NCBI RefSeq assembly: GCF_002806945.1
Contig: NZ_NIHC01000005.1
Coordinates: 124,001-188,000, forward strand
DNA length: 64,000 nucleotides
Origin: Marinobacter salexigens
GTDB lineage: Bacteria > Pseudomonadota > Gammaproteobacteria > Pseudomonadales > Oleiphilaceae
Direction of reading: 5' to 3'
Position numbers and translations under genes: made by a program. Position 1 is the first letter of the stretch; each line of letters starts with the position of its first letter. Under the pieces are notes generated by a model that ran no database searches, was not told the DNA's origin, and was given only the letters and a program-made list of their open reading frames with translations. This document shows positions 34,924-43,664 of this stretch, one piece after another.

Positions 34924-37053
34924 TTATGCTCTTACAGCCTGATTTTTACCACACGGACAATTACCCAGTGGGCAGCTACCATCAGGCTGCTGTTGGCACT
35001 GCTCAACAATACCGGTTCCTTGCATCCGCGCCTGCTTCAACCGGTGAGCCACTATGGCCTTGGGCTCAGCGTCCACTCGTTGATTGGTTTCTGCCAATGC
35101 TACGGGGGCAACGACTGCACCTGCAGCCGTCACCACCCCCGGCAACCCCGCCACCTCAGCCTTCTGCCCACTCCCCTTACCCGCAGCACCGCCAGCGTTC
35201 ATTTTTATAGATGCCCCACCGATAGCCACACCACTGGGATCGATCTTCAAAAAGCTGCCACCCGCTTTGAGGGTGATCTCGGCACCTGCTTCGATCACCG
35301 CTTTCTGCCCGGCTTTAATGTGCAGTTCTGTGCCGGAGTCACTGAGCCAGGCGGTGCCCGCTTTCAGGTGCAAGGAGCCGGTTACGCTGAAGCTGTGGTC
35401 TTTGCCGGTTTGTTCACGTTTTTCGCCGTTGATGGTTTGATGTTTGCTGCCTTTTACGTGGCTGAAGCGATCGTTTTCGACGGTCAGGTGGCTGTCGTTT
35501 TTAATGACTTCGGTGCGGTTGTTCTCCGTGAGCAAATCCAGATCTTTCTGGGCGTGGATGTAGATTTGCTCTTTATCAGCCTCGTCCTCAAACCGCAGTT
35601 CGTTGCTGCCTTCACCCTTATGAGTCTGGGTTTTCAGGGTGGTGCGGGTTTTGTGTTCCGGCAGCGTGTAGGGCGGTGTGTTCGTTGCATGATACGTGCG
35701 GCCGGTGATGATGGGCTGATCCGGGTCGCCATCCAGGAAGGAGACGATGACTTCGTTGCCAATTCTCGGCAGGGCCATAAAACCGTATTGGCCGCCTGCC
35801 CAGCCTTGGCTTACGCGCAACCAGGCGCTGCTGTGTTCGTTATTCTCAGAATAGCGATCCCAAGGAAACCTTACCTTTACCCGGCCAAATTCATCGCAGT
35901 GAATTTCTTCCCCTTCGGGGCCGGTCACTATAGCGATTTGCGGGCCGTCCATGAGTGGGCGGTGGGTGATGTTTGGCCGCCAGGTTTTGTCGGCGGGTTT
36001 AGCGCTGAAGGTGTTGTGGTAGCTGGTGGGTTCAGAACCACCCTCTTCTTCCAAAGCCTGGGGCTGTTTGCCGGTGTGGGTAACCGCGGTAAGCAGCCAG
36101 TCCCGGTTCAGTTTGGGGTTGTCGTGCTCGGTAAGTTCGGTTTTGGCACCGCAGGTGAAGTCTGCGCGGTTGCTCTCACCGGTGGCGGTGCTGGCGTCGC
36201 TTCTGAGGGCATCCAGCCGCGCTTCGGTAAAGGGCTGGCCGCTGGCATCGGCTTTGAAACGGCCTGGGTAATCAAAGTGCTGGTAATCCTGCCGTTGGTT
36301 GGCACTGGCGGCACTGTGTTCGTGCATCAGGGCGTAGGCCGGATTTCTGAAGGTATAGTCTTTGGTAACGACGGAGGCAGCTCGAACACGCTCTTCATAG
36401 CGGAAGCGGAACACCGCAGGCTGTTTGGTGCTTCCGCCGGCCTTGCCGTTGTATTCAGCGGCTTCCAGTCTTGGCGCATCGCCGTGGTGGTCGGCAAAAA
36501 TCAGGCCGGGTTGCTCGCCTCCGTCCACGCTGCCGTGCTGGTAGCGGTAGTGCCAGCCTTCCTCGGCGGCCAGGCGCTCGATAAAGGCCAGGTCGCTTTC
36601 ACGGTGCTGTACGCAGTATTCCCGTTCCTGGGGGGTGCGTTTGAGGTCAAACACGGAATCTACGATGCCCCGCTCTTCCAGCAGGGTACGCACAATGGTG
36701 TCGGTGGTTTGGGTCTGGAAGATGCGGCTGTTGTGCATCAGCCCTAAACGCCACACAGGCGGCTGGATAACAACCTCGTAGCGAGTGCGACGGTGGCCGG
36801 AATCGCCTCGGGCAAATTCGTTGGCTACGCCGGTGAAACGGCGAAGGGGCATGCCATCTTGCCACACCACCAGATCGACTGGCTGCTCCAAAACTTCAGA
36901 TGCATCAATATCCGAGTCAGTGCTGGCCAGTTCAAGGCGGCCATGGAACAGTTCGGATAGCCGTTCGGTCAGCGTAAAGCCGACAACGGAAAATAAATCA
37001 GAGGGGAGTTCGCCAACACGGGCGGTAAACTGCAGTCCGCTTGCCTGGGGCAT
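34924..37053 (-). CDS. vgrG: Type VI secretion tip protein VgrG
   Basis: Spike protein of the T6SS (709 aa). The gp27-like base domain opens LQFTARVGELPSDLFSVVGF; the gp5-like OB domain follows at about 390-480 (VKVRFPWDR, SAWLRVSQGWAGGQYGFMALPRIGNEVIV), then the beta-helix needle with DUF2345. The C-terminus departs from the usual form: an Ala/Val-rich linker and a tail with five Cys (CQQQPDGSCPLGNCPCG). Start at 37053 has AAGGA eight bases upstream. No sheath, baseplate or ClpV genes are in the window, so this is an orphan vgrG island using machinery encoded elsewhere. Confidence 0.94.
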   Translation of the reverse strand: MPQASGLQFTARVGELPSDLFSVVGFTLTERLSELFHGRLELASTDSDIDASEVLEQPVDLVVWQDGMPLRRFTGVANEFARGDSGHRRTRYEVVIQPPVWRLGLMHNSRIFQTQTTDTIVRTLLEERGIVDSVFDLKRTPQEREYCVQHRESDLAFIERLAAEEGWHYRYQHGSVDGGEQPGLIFADHHGDAPRLEAAEYNGKAGGSTKQPAVFRFRYEERVRAASVVTKDYTFRNPAYALMHEHSAASANQRQDYQHFDYPGRFKADASGQPFTEARLDALRSDASTATGESNRADFTCGAKTELTEHDNPKLNRDWLLTAVTHTGKQPQALEEEGGSEPTSYHNTFSAKPADKTWRPNITHRPLMDGPQIAIVTGPEGEEIHCDEFGRVKVRFPWDRYSENNEHSSAWLRVSQGWAGGQYGFMALPRIGNEVIVSFLDGDPDQPIITGRTYHATNTPPYTLPEHKTRTTLKTQTHKGEGSNELRFEDEADKEQIYIHAQKDLDLLTENNRTEVIKNDSHLTVENDRFSHVKGSKHQTINGEKREQTGKDHSFSVTGSLHLKAGTAWLSDSGTELHIKAGQKAVIEAGAEITLKAGGSFLKIDPSGVAIGGASIKMNAGGAAGKGSGQKAEVAGLPGVVTAAGAVVAPVALAETNQRVDAEPKAIVAHRLKQARMQGTGIVEQCQQQPDGSCPLGNCPCGKNQAVRA

Positions 37054-37172
37054 ATCTTCAATCCTTGAAGGTATGGTTCTGAATAAGTCCGGGCGTGGAT
37101 TCTGTCGCAAAAGCCGCGGTTAATCAAACGCTCACTGTTGCAAAAGAGCACCAGTTCTATACTGGCAATGAA

Positions 37173-38069
37173 TTAGACAGCGCCTTTCGTCTGAGCCTTC
37201 ACACGGAAAGGTCGCGTCCACCACTCAGACAAGAGCACACCGAACAAAGTCAGCCCCCCGCCGATAAAGTGATGCACACCCAATGTTTCGCTCAGCATCA
37301 CCGAGGCTATCAGTGCCGTCAAAATGGGGATGAGGTTAAAGAATACAGAAGTCCGGCTGGGCCCCAGGTGCTTGATGCCAGTCATCCACGCCAAGGGGGC
37401 ACCAATAGACGCAAATACACAGGCAAACAGCACCAGTGGCAAGTTTTCGCTGTTCAGTCCGGTTTGTGGCAGTACAGCAAACAGCGGGAACAGAACCACT
37501 ACAGCCACCAGTACCTGTGCATACAACAACTGCATTGCAGGCAGGGGTATCTGCCATTTTTTCAGTAATGTGCTGTATATGGCGTAGGCAGCCACGGCTA
37601 CCAACATCATGCCGTCACCAGCATTGATCCCCTGCTGGGCTATCGCTGTCAAATCCCCCGAGGTGATAACAATCAGTACGCCAAAAAAAGAAAACAGTGA
37701 TCCGACTACAGCTCCAACTGTAAGGCGGTGGCCCAATGCCAAAATGGCTAAAATAAGAGACATCACAGGCATGAGCGCCAGTACAATGCCCATGTTCGTT
37801 GCTGAAGTTTTCGGCGCAGCAAAATAAGCCAGGCTTTGGTAAATCGCCATACCAAGCACACCCAACACAAAAATCTTGCCCAGGTTAGCCTTCACTATTG
37901 GCCAGGAGCGCAATGTGGGCTTCAGCAATACGGGCGTGAGTATGACGGCGGCGAACAACCACCGATAAAAACCAATTTCCGCCGGAAAGATAACACCCAC
38001 AGCCAGCTTGTTAACTACGGTGTTGCCCGCCCAGAAAATGACTGCCAATAGCGGAAACGCATAATACAT
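37173..38069 (-). CDS. EamA-family DMT transporter
   Basis: Membrane protein of 298 aa with ten hydrophobic helices formed by two EamA repeats (first opening FPLLAVIFWAGNTVVNKLAV). Drug/metabolite transporters of this type export amino acids or other small metabolites. The start is the ATG at 38069 (GGGG nine bases before); a TTG five codons earlier also opens the frame. It stands alone between the VgrG island and the RRM gene. Confidence 0.88.
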   Translation of the reverse strand: MYYAFPLLAVIFWAGNTVVNKLAVGVIFPAEIGFYRWLFAAVILTPVLLKPTLRSWPIVKANLGKIFVLGVLGMAIYQSLAYFAAPKTSATNMGIVLALMPVMSLILAILALGHRLTVGAVVGSLFSFFGVLIVITSGDLTAIAQQGINAGDGMMLVAVAAYAIYSTLLKKWQIPLPAMQLLYAQVLVAVVVLFPLFAVLPQTGLNSENLPLVLFACVFASIGAPLAWMTGIKHLGPSRTSVFFNLIPILTALIASVMLSETLGVHHFIGGGLTLFGVLLSEWWTRPFRVKAQTKGAV

Positions 38070-38244
38070 AGTCACAAACCCCAAAAAACGAACGAATAAT
38101 CAGGAGCGCCATTATCCGCTAGTGATTATTAAAGGCTATACTGGGTTCTACGGCTCGCGGCCTGGTTTTTAACGTATCTCCCTACTGGCCTACGCTGTCC
38201 CCTAAAAGCACTATATTCATACTTACTTTTTCAAATGGCCCGTC

Positions 38245-38511
38245 ATGAAACTTTTAGTTCGTAATCTCGCACGCACTACCACAGAACAGGAAATTCAGGA
38301 GTTGTTTGAAGCTCATGGCACTGTTACTGAGTGCACGCTGGTTCTGGATAAAGAAACCGGAAAATCCAAAGGCTTCGGTTTTGTTGAAATGCCCCACGCA
38401 AAACAGGCCAAGATGGCCAAAGCGCACCTGGATGAATCTCGTGTGGGGACTAACAGAATCCGGGTAAGAGTCGCTCAGGACAAGGAACCTCAACCAGACA
38501 CAAAAAGCTGA
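38245..38511 (+). CDS. Single-RRM RNA-binding protein
   Basis: An 88-residue protein consisting of one RNA-recognition motif with RNP2 LLVRNL (residues 3-8) and RNP1 KGFGFVEM (about 43-50), then a short charged tail. Both aromatic RNA-stacking residues of RNP1 (Phe, Phe) are kept. Small bacterial RRM proteins of this kind are linked to cold or stress RNA handling; targets are unknown. It ends four bases from the convergent YkgJ-like gene. Confidence 0.92.
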   Translation: MKLLVRNLARTTTEQEIQELFEAHGTVTECTLVLDKETGKSKGFGFVEMPHAKQAKMAKAHLDESRVGTNRIRVRVAQDKEPQPDTKS

Positions 38512-38515
38512 GGCC

Positions 38516-38788
38516 TTACGGAATGATCTCGTTGGCGCCCCGTTCTTCCAGGCATTCATAGCCGCCCATTTCGAACTGCCGGCAAATAAACGGGCGTTTC
38601 TCGTATATCGAACACAGCATGGTGTCGCGATCCAGAGCGGCGCACCAGCCATCTTCCAGTCGCGCCATGGTCTGGCCGCCCCACGAATCCGTTTCGATAA
38701 ACCTCTCAGGCACACCGGTTTCGGAAATCAGCATCACTTCCAACCGGCAACAGCATGCCCGGCAATTTGCACAGCTGACATCACTCAC
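38516..38788 (-). CDS. YkgJ-family cysteine cluster protein
   Basis: A 90-residue metal-binding protein with the Cys cluster CANCRACCCRLEV at the N-terminus, a mid Cys (WCAALD), CSIYEKRPFICRQF and a final Cys, the CxxCxxCC pattern of the zinc/iron-chelating YkgJ (PF03692) family. Function of the family is not settled. Its start overlaps the sulfurtransferase stop by four bases, so it may assist in sulfur or metal handling. Confidence 0.87.
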   Translation of the reverse strand: MSDVSCANCRACCCRLEVMLISETGVPERFIETDSWGGQTMARLEDGWCAALDRDTMLCSIYEKRPFICRQFEMGGYECLEERGANEIIP

Positions 38789-39630
38789 TCAGACGTTGCT
38801 ACCGGTAAAGACGGCTGGCTTCCCCAGTCAGCCCAGGAGCCGTCGTACAAAACGGTATCGCTGTAGCCCGCTATAACAGCCGCCATCAACAGAATGCAGG
38901 CAGTCACTCCAGAGCCGCAGGAAAACAGAATCTGCTTCCTGCCAGGCGGTACGAGGTCGGCAAAGATCGCCTTCAATTCTTCTTTAGACTTAAATACAGG
39001 GTCGTCAAGAACTTGGGCGAATGGCAGATTTTGTGAACCCGGAATATGGCCACTGCGAACGCCTGCTCTTGGCTCAGCTGCCCGGCCGTAAAACCGTTCA
39101 GCGGAACGAGCATCCACAAGGGTAATCAGGTCTGATTCCAGGGATGCCAGCACATGCCGGGAATCGCACACTGTGTCTGCAGCAAACTCACCACAGATAC
39201 TGCCTTCCTCTGCTGTTGCCTGCGCCAGGCTGGATGCTGTTTCTCGACCTTCCTCCAGCCACTTTGGCAAGCCACCATCCAGAACAAAGGCACGCTCGAG
39301 GCCCATGGACTTCAACATCCACCAAGCCCTCGGCGCGGAGTAGATGCCTTGGTTGTCATAAATAACGACCAAACTGTCAGCTTCTATACCCAGCTTTCGA
39401 GCCGCCGATGTGAACTGCTCAGCGCAAGGAAAGGCATGGGGCAAAGGAGAACTGAGATCACAAAAATCCTGTTCCAGATCGAATGGCATGGCACTCGGTA
39501 TAAAGACTGGCTGATCGTACTCAATGGGCTCTCTTCCGATTACCTTAGCCATGCTGGCATCCAGCAGAATCAGATCAGCTCGGCCGAGGTTTTCTGCAAG
39601 CCATTGCGTTGTTACAAGGGGCGAGTTCAT
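38785..39630 (-). CDS. sseA: Thiosulfate/3-mercaptopyruvate sulfurtransferase (two rhodanese domains)
   Basis: Tandem rhodanese protein of 281 aa. The inactive N-terminal domain runs to about 140; the catalytic domain has the loop CGSGVTAC around residue 240, where the G-S-G-V-T sequence after the Cys is that of mercaptopyruvate sulfurtransferases and not of thiosulfate sulfurtransferases. It moves sulfane sulfur from 3-mercaptopyruvate to thiols or cyanide. Operon with the YkgJ-like gene. Confidence 0.9.
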   Translation of the reverse strand: MNSPLVTTQWLAENLGRADLILLDASMAKVIGREPIEYDQPVFIPSAMPFDLEQDFCDLSSPLPHAFPCAEQFTSAARKLGIEADSLVVIYDNQGIYSAPRAWWMLKSMGLERAFVLDGGLPKWLEEGRETASSLAQATAEEGSICGEFAADTVCDSRHVLASLESDLITLVDARSAERFYGRAAEPRAGVRSGHIPGSQNLPFAQVLDDPVFKSKEELKAIFADLVPPGRKQILFSCGSGVTACILLMAAVIAGYSDTVLYDGSWADWGSQPSLPVATSE

Positions 39631-39655
39631 AGAGCTTTATCCGGAAAACGAGGAA

Positions 39656-39679
39656 AAGGGCCGCCCGCAGGCAGCCCTT
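39656..39679 (-). terminator. Terminator after ddh
   Basis: On the minus strand AAGGGCTGCC-TGCG-GGCGGCCCTT is followed by TTCCTCGTTTTCC, six bases past the ddh stop. A ten-base stem with one mismatch and a moderate T-rich tail. Confidence 0.75.
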
Positions 39680-39684
39680 AAATC

Positions 39685-40671
39685 TTACAACAGGTCTTTG
39701 CGAAGCTGCGATGGGCTCTTGGGCGAAAGTAAGCCCGGAGCCACATCAAATACAGACCGGGCGCCGGTTTCGCCAGCAAGAGCCATTTTATGAACCGCGC
39801 GTGTGTAGGCTACCAAAACACTGGCGGTGAACTCCGGGTTGCTGCCAAGGGCGAGCGAATATTCGATGGTTTGTTTGCTTTGTGTGCCCGTATCACCGCT
39901 TCGAATCACAAACCCGCCATGGGGCATGGCGCTGTGCTCGGCCGCGAAGGTGGCTTCGTCAATAAAGTTAACCGTGGTGTCGAAGGGCTCGAAATAGTCC
40001 GGCATGGTGACAATGCTGTTGCGTACTGTGCCTTCATCGGCACCATCTTCCAGAACAATGAAGCATTCCCGCACATGCTTTTCACGGGTGCTCAGTTCTG
40101 GCTGCTCACCATTGCGCACTCGGGCAATAGCCTCCTGTGAGGGCAAGGTGTACTGCACGCCTTTTTTAACACCCTCAACACGGCGCACTGCGTCCGAGTG
40201 ACCCTGGCTCAAACCTTTGCCCCAGAAGGTATAAGTTTCTCCTTCCGGCAAAATAGTTTCACCAAACAGACGGTTCAGTGAAAACAGGCCGGGGTCCCAA
40301 CCCACTGACATCAGCGCAAGCTTGCCGGCTTTGCGCGCAGGCTCATCCAATGCCGCGTGGTACTCATTAACTTTGGCGTGGGTGTCGAAGCTGTCGACAG
40401 TATTAAAGAACTGTGCCAAATAGGGCCCCTGCTCCGGCAGGTCGGTTTTTGAGCCACCGCAAAGGATCATTACATCCACGTCGTTCTGGTACTGCTCAAT
40501 ATCGGCCATGGGGTAAACCGGCACGCTGCTGTCCAGCAAGGTTACGCTGGCCGGATCACGGCGGCTGAACACACTTACCAGGCGCATGTCGGGATTTTGC
40601 GCCAGTGCTGATTCAACACCGCGCCCCAGGTTTCCGTAACCGGCGATGGCCACCCTTATCTGATCTGGCAT
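39685..40671 (-). CDS. ddh: meso-Diaminopimelate D-dehydrogenase
   Basis: NADPH-dependent enzyme (328 aa) that makes meso-diaminopimelate from tetrahydrodipicolinate in one step, serving lysine and peptidoglycan synthesis. The Rossmann motif is VAIAGYGNLGRGVE; substrate-loop stretches (MSVGWDPGLFSLNRLF and GKGLSQGHSDAVRRVEG) match the family well. Length is normal. The gene is monocistronic with its own terminator. Ddh is rare outside Gram-positives and some Bacteroidetes; most gammaproteobacteria use the succinylase route, so the cell may hold both. Confidence 0.92.
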   Translation of the reverse strand: MPDQIRVAIAGYGNLGRGVESALAQNPDMRLVSVFSRRDPASVTLLDSSVPVYPMADIEQYQNDVDVMILCGGSKTDLPEQGPYLAQFFNTVDSFDTHAKVNEYHAALDEPARKAGKLALMSVGWDPGLFSLNRLFGETILPEGETYTFWGKGLSQGHSDAVRRVEGVKKGVQYTLPSQEAIARVRNGEQPELSTREKHVRECFIVLEDGADEGTVRNSIVTMPDYFEPFDTTVNFIDEATFAAEHSAMPHGGFVIRSGDTGTQSKQTIEYSLALGSNPEFTASVLVAYTRAVHKMALAGETGARSVFDVAPGLLSPKSPSQLRKDLL

Positions 40672-40868
40672 GTCTTTCTACCCTGTTTCGTTTAATCAAC
40701 TATTTGTGGGACACTCATGGCGCAACCACGAGCAAATACCCATTATTTATCAAGGGGCAGATTCTGGCATGTGTTATCGACCAATGCCATGATCAGGGGT
40801 TTGCGAAGCAGGCTAAAGCAAAGATTCTTTTGCGATTAGTAATACAACGACTATCCAAGAGGCTTTTT

Positions 40869-41324
40869 ATGGCGCTGGCTATTGCATTACATGTGTTATC
40901 GGCGGTTACCTGGGTTGGCGGTATGTTTTTCGCTTATATGGCAATGCGCCCAGCGGTGGTTGAAGTTATCGAGGCCGGGCAGCGCGGGAAGCTTTGGTAT
41001 CAAACGCTAACCCGATTCTTCCGCTGGGTGTGGCTGGCAATCGCGCTCTTGCTGATCACCGGGTATTGGATGATCTTCAAGGTGTTTGGCGGGATGGCCG
41101 GGGCTGGCTGGCACATCCACACCATGCAGCTAATGGGGCTGATCATGATGGCCATATTTTTCCACCTCTACTTCGCCCCGTTTCGCCGTTTGAAGCAGGC
41201 TGTTGCAGCGAGCAACCCGCAAGAAGGCGGGCGCCAGGTTGGCAAGATTCGCCAGCTTGTTGGCATCAACCTGATCTTGGGGCTGATTGTGGTCGCTATT
41301 GGTTCTGCCGGGCGCTTTATTTAA
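40869..41324 (+). CDS. CopD-family integral membrane protein
   Basis: A 151-residue protein with four hydrophobic helices. It opens MALAIALHVLSAVTWVGGMFFAY with the His and Trp that typify CopD-like/YqhA-type haem or copper membrane domains, and carries HIHTMQLMGLIMMAIFFHLYF in the third helix. The start at 40869 is preceded by AGAGG six bases upstream; the longer upstream frame runs through the ddh promoter and is not credible. Possibly involved in copper or haem handling; not certain. Confidence 0.8.
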   Translation: MALAIALHVLSAVTWVGGMFFAYMAMRPAVVEVIEAGQRGKLWYQTLTRFFRWVWLAIALLLITGYWMIFKVFGGMAGAGWHIHTMQLMGLIMMAIFFHLYFAPFRRLKQAVAASNPQEGGRQVGKIRQLVGINLILGLIVVAIGSAGRFI

Positions 41325-41355
41325 TCAAAGCGGGGCATGCTTCAACAAAAATACC

Positions 41356-43536
41356 TCAAGCCTTAGCGGCACGCGCTGCGTGCAGCTTCTTGTAGCTGTC
41401 GATCAAGCGCAGATGTCTGTCCAACCCTTCCAGTTGCATGTTGGTAGGCGTCAGGCCGTAGAAGCGCACGCTGCCATCGAGAGAACCGGTTACGGCGTCC
41501 ATCACCTCATCCCCGAACATCCGCCGGAAGTTAAACAGGTAGTCACTCAACTCCAGCTCTTCGTCCAGAGTGGCTTCCAGCGCTGCGCACATGGCCTGGT
41601 AGAACAGGCCGCGCTCTACTGTGTTGTCATTGAACTGCAAGAACATTTCCACCCGTTCCAGGGCATCTTCGTATTGCTTGAGCGCCAGGTTGATCAGCAG
41701 TTTCAACTCCAGAATGGTGAGCTGGCCCCACACGGTGTTTTCATCAAACTCAATGCCGATCAGGGTGATGATGTCTGTGTAATCGTCTATCTGGCTATCG
41801 TCCAGGCGCTCTACCAGGGCAGCTAGCTGCTCATCACTCAGGATGTGGAGATTAAGAATATCTTCACGATAATCCAAAGCCCGATTGGTGTTATCCCAGA
41901 TCAGATCTTCTACCTGATACACCTCGGAATAGCCCGGCACCAGCATGCGACAAACCGGGGCGCCGAGATCGTCGTAAATCGCGGTGTATACTTCGTGGCC
42001 CATGTCTTCAATGATTCCGAACAGTGTAGCGGCCTCTTCTTCAGTGGTGCCAGTGAAGTCCCACTCCTGAAAATCTATATCCGCCTTGGCACTGAAGAAA
42101 CGCCAGGACATCACGCCGCTGGAATCAATAAAGTGTTCCACGTAATTGTTGGGCTCGGTGATGGCCAGGCTATTAAATGTGGGCGGAAGAAAATCATTGA
42201 GCCCCTCAAAACTGCGGCCTTGCATCAATTCGGTAAGGCTGCGCTCCAGAGCGACTTCCATGTTTGGATGGGCGCCGAAAGAGGCAAACACCCCGCCGGT
42301 TTTCGGGTTCATCAGGGTAACGTTCGCTACCGGAAACTGGCCGCCAAGAGAGGCGTCTTTTACCAGTATGGGGAAGCCCTGTGCTTCCAGCGCCCGCACC
42401 CCTTCAAGAATATTCGGGTACTTTTCCAAAACATGCATAGGCACATCGGGCAGGGCGATTTCTTCCTGAATGATCTGCTTCTTTACTGCCCGCTCCAGAA
42501 TTTCCGACAAGCACTGCACCTGAGCCTCTGCCAGAGTGTTCCCTGCGCTCATACCGTTGCTCAAAAACAGGTTTTCAATGAGGTTAGTCGGGAAGTAAAC
42601 GGGCACACCGTCGGAGTGACGCACGTAGGGCAGCGCACATATTCCCCGATCCACACGGCCGGAGTTGGTGTCGATCAGATTGGAGCCATGCAGCTCGCCA
42701 TCCGGGTTATAAATGGCCAGGCAATGAGCGTCCAGAATGCCTTCCGGCAATTCGTCATTGGGACCAGGCTTGAACCAGCGCTCTCTCGGGTAATGTACAA
42801 ATTCGCTGTTGGCGATTTCCTCACCAAAAAATTGATCGTTGTAGAAGAAGTTGCAGTTCAAGCGCTCAACAAACTCCCCCAGAGCCGAGCACAATGCACT
42901 TTCTTTAGTAGAGCCCTTGCCGTTGGTAAAGCACATTGGCGAAGCCGCATCCCGCATGTGCAACGACCAAACGTGAGGAACAATATTGCGCCAGGAGGCA
43001 ATCTCTATCTTCATGCCCAGGTCGGCCAGTATGCCGCTCATGTTGGCAATGGTTTGCTCCAGCGGCAGGTCTTTACCTTCGATGTAGGTGTCCTCACCCC
43101 CTTCTGGCTTGATCGTCAGCAGCGCCTGGGCGTCTTCATCGAGGTTATCAACGATTTCAATCTGAAAGTCAGGACCGGTTTGCACCACTTTTTTGACCGT
43201 GCAGCGATCAATCGACCGCACAATGCCCTGGCGATGCTTCTCGGGCAGATCGTCGGGCAGCTCAACCTGAATCTTGAAGATTTGTTTGTAGCGGTTTTCC
43301 GGATCAACAATGTTGTTCTGGGAAAGGCGGATGTTATCGGTTGGAATATCCCTCGCCAGACAGTACACCTTCACAAAATAAGCGGCGCACAGGGCGGATG
43401 AAGCCAGAAAGTAGTCAAAAGGGCCAGGTGCCGAGCCATCGCCTTTATAGCGAACGGGCTGGTCGGCAATCACCGAGAAGTCATCAAACTTGGCTTCAAC
43501 TCGGAGGTTGTCGAGATAATTGACGTTGATTTCCAT
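41356..43536 (-). CDS. OsmC-YcaO fusion protein
   Basis: A 726-residue two-domain protein. Residues 1-140 are an OsmC/Ohr-like domain (FDYFLASSALCAAYFVKVYC and the second Cys in RCTVKKVV); from about 180 a YcaO domain, with the ATP-site signatures MCFTNGKGSTKESALCSALGEFVERL and EVALERSLTELMQGR; the C-terminal 150 residues are helical, as in E. coli YcaO. YcaO enzymes activate amide backbones with ATP; E. coli YcaO is needed for full beta-methylthiolation of ribosomal protein S12. No azole-peptide synthesis genes are near, so this is the housekeeping type. Start chosen at 43536, where the OsmC fold begins. Confidence 0.9.
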   Translation of the reverse strand: MEINVNYLDNLRVEAKFDDFSVIADQPVRYKGDGSAPGPFDYFLASSALCAAYFVKVYCLARDIPTDNIRLSQNNIVDPENRYKQIFKIQVELPDDLPEKHRQGIVRSIDRCTVKKVVQTGPDFQIEIVDNLDEDAQALLTIKPEGGEDTYIEGKDLPLEQTIANMSGILADLGMKIEIASWRNIVPHVWSLHMRDAASPMCFTNGKGSTKESALCSALGEFVERLNCNFFYNDQFFGEEIANSEFVHYPRERWFKPGPNDELPEGILDAHCLAIYNPDGELHGSNLIDTNSGRVDRGICALPYVRHSDGVPVYFPTNLIENLFLSNGMSAGNTLAEAQVQCLSEILERAVKKQIIQEEIALPDVPMHVLEKYPNILEGVRALEAQGFPILVKDASLGGQFPVANVTLMNPKTGGVFASFGAHPNMEVALERSLTELMQGRSFEGLNDFLPPTFNSLAITEPNNYVEHFIDSSGVMSWRFFSAKADIDFQEWDFTGTTEEEAATLFGIIEDMGHEVYTAIYDDLGAPVCRMLVPGYSEVYQVEDLIWDNTNRALDYREDILNLHILSDEQLAALVERLDDSQIDDYTDIITLIGIEFDENTVWGQLTILELKLLINLALKQYEDALERVEMFLQFNDNTVERGLFYQAMCAALEATLDEELELSDYLFNFRRMFGDEVMDAVTGSLDGSVRFYGLTPTNMQLEGLDRHLRLIDSYKKLHAARAAKA

Positions 43537-43664
43537 TGCGAGGGTACTCGGTTTAGAGATTTCGGCGCGCCTGGACCATAGAGTGCGCGCCATTCAGGGC
43601 GGCCATTATAGACGTAACGCTACGCCACTCATACCTCGTACCAATCACTACTTCCGCAACACAC

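Noticed and set aside
34906-36747. 613-codon open frame on the plus strand opposite vgrG
   Set aside because: It lies fully inside vgrG on the other strand, has no ribosome site and its translation is low-complexity Gly/Val/Phe-rich; it is a shadow of the vgrG codon bias.
26492-37053. Prophage tail module
   Set aside because: VgrG resembles phage spike, but no capsid, terminase, integrase or lysis gene is present; DUF4123 and a VasX-like cargo mark T6SS.
41845-43401. 518-codon plus-strand frame opposite the OsmC-YcaO gene
   Set aside because: The minus-strand protein has clear domain matches over the whole stretch; the antisense frame has none.
42146-43401. YcaO taken as part of an azole-peptide biosynthetic cluster
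   Set aside because: No precursor peptide, cyclodehydratase partner, dehydrogenase or exporter gene is near, and the OsmC fusion marks the housekeeping type.
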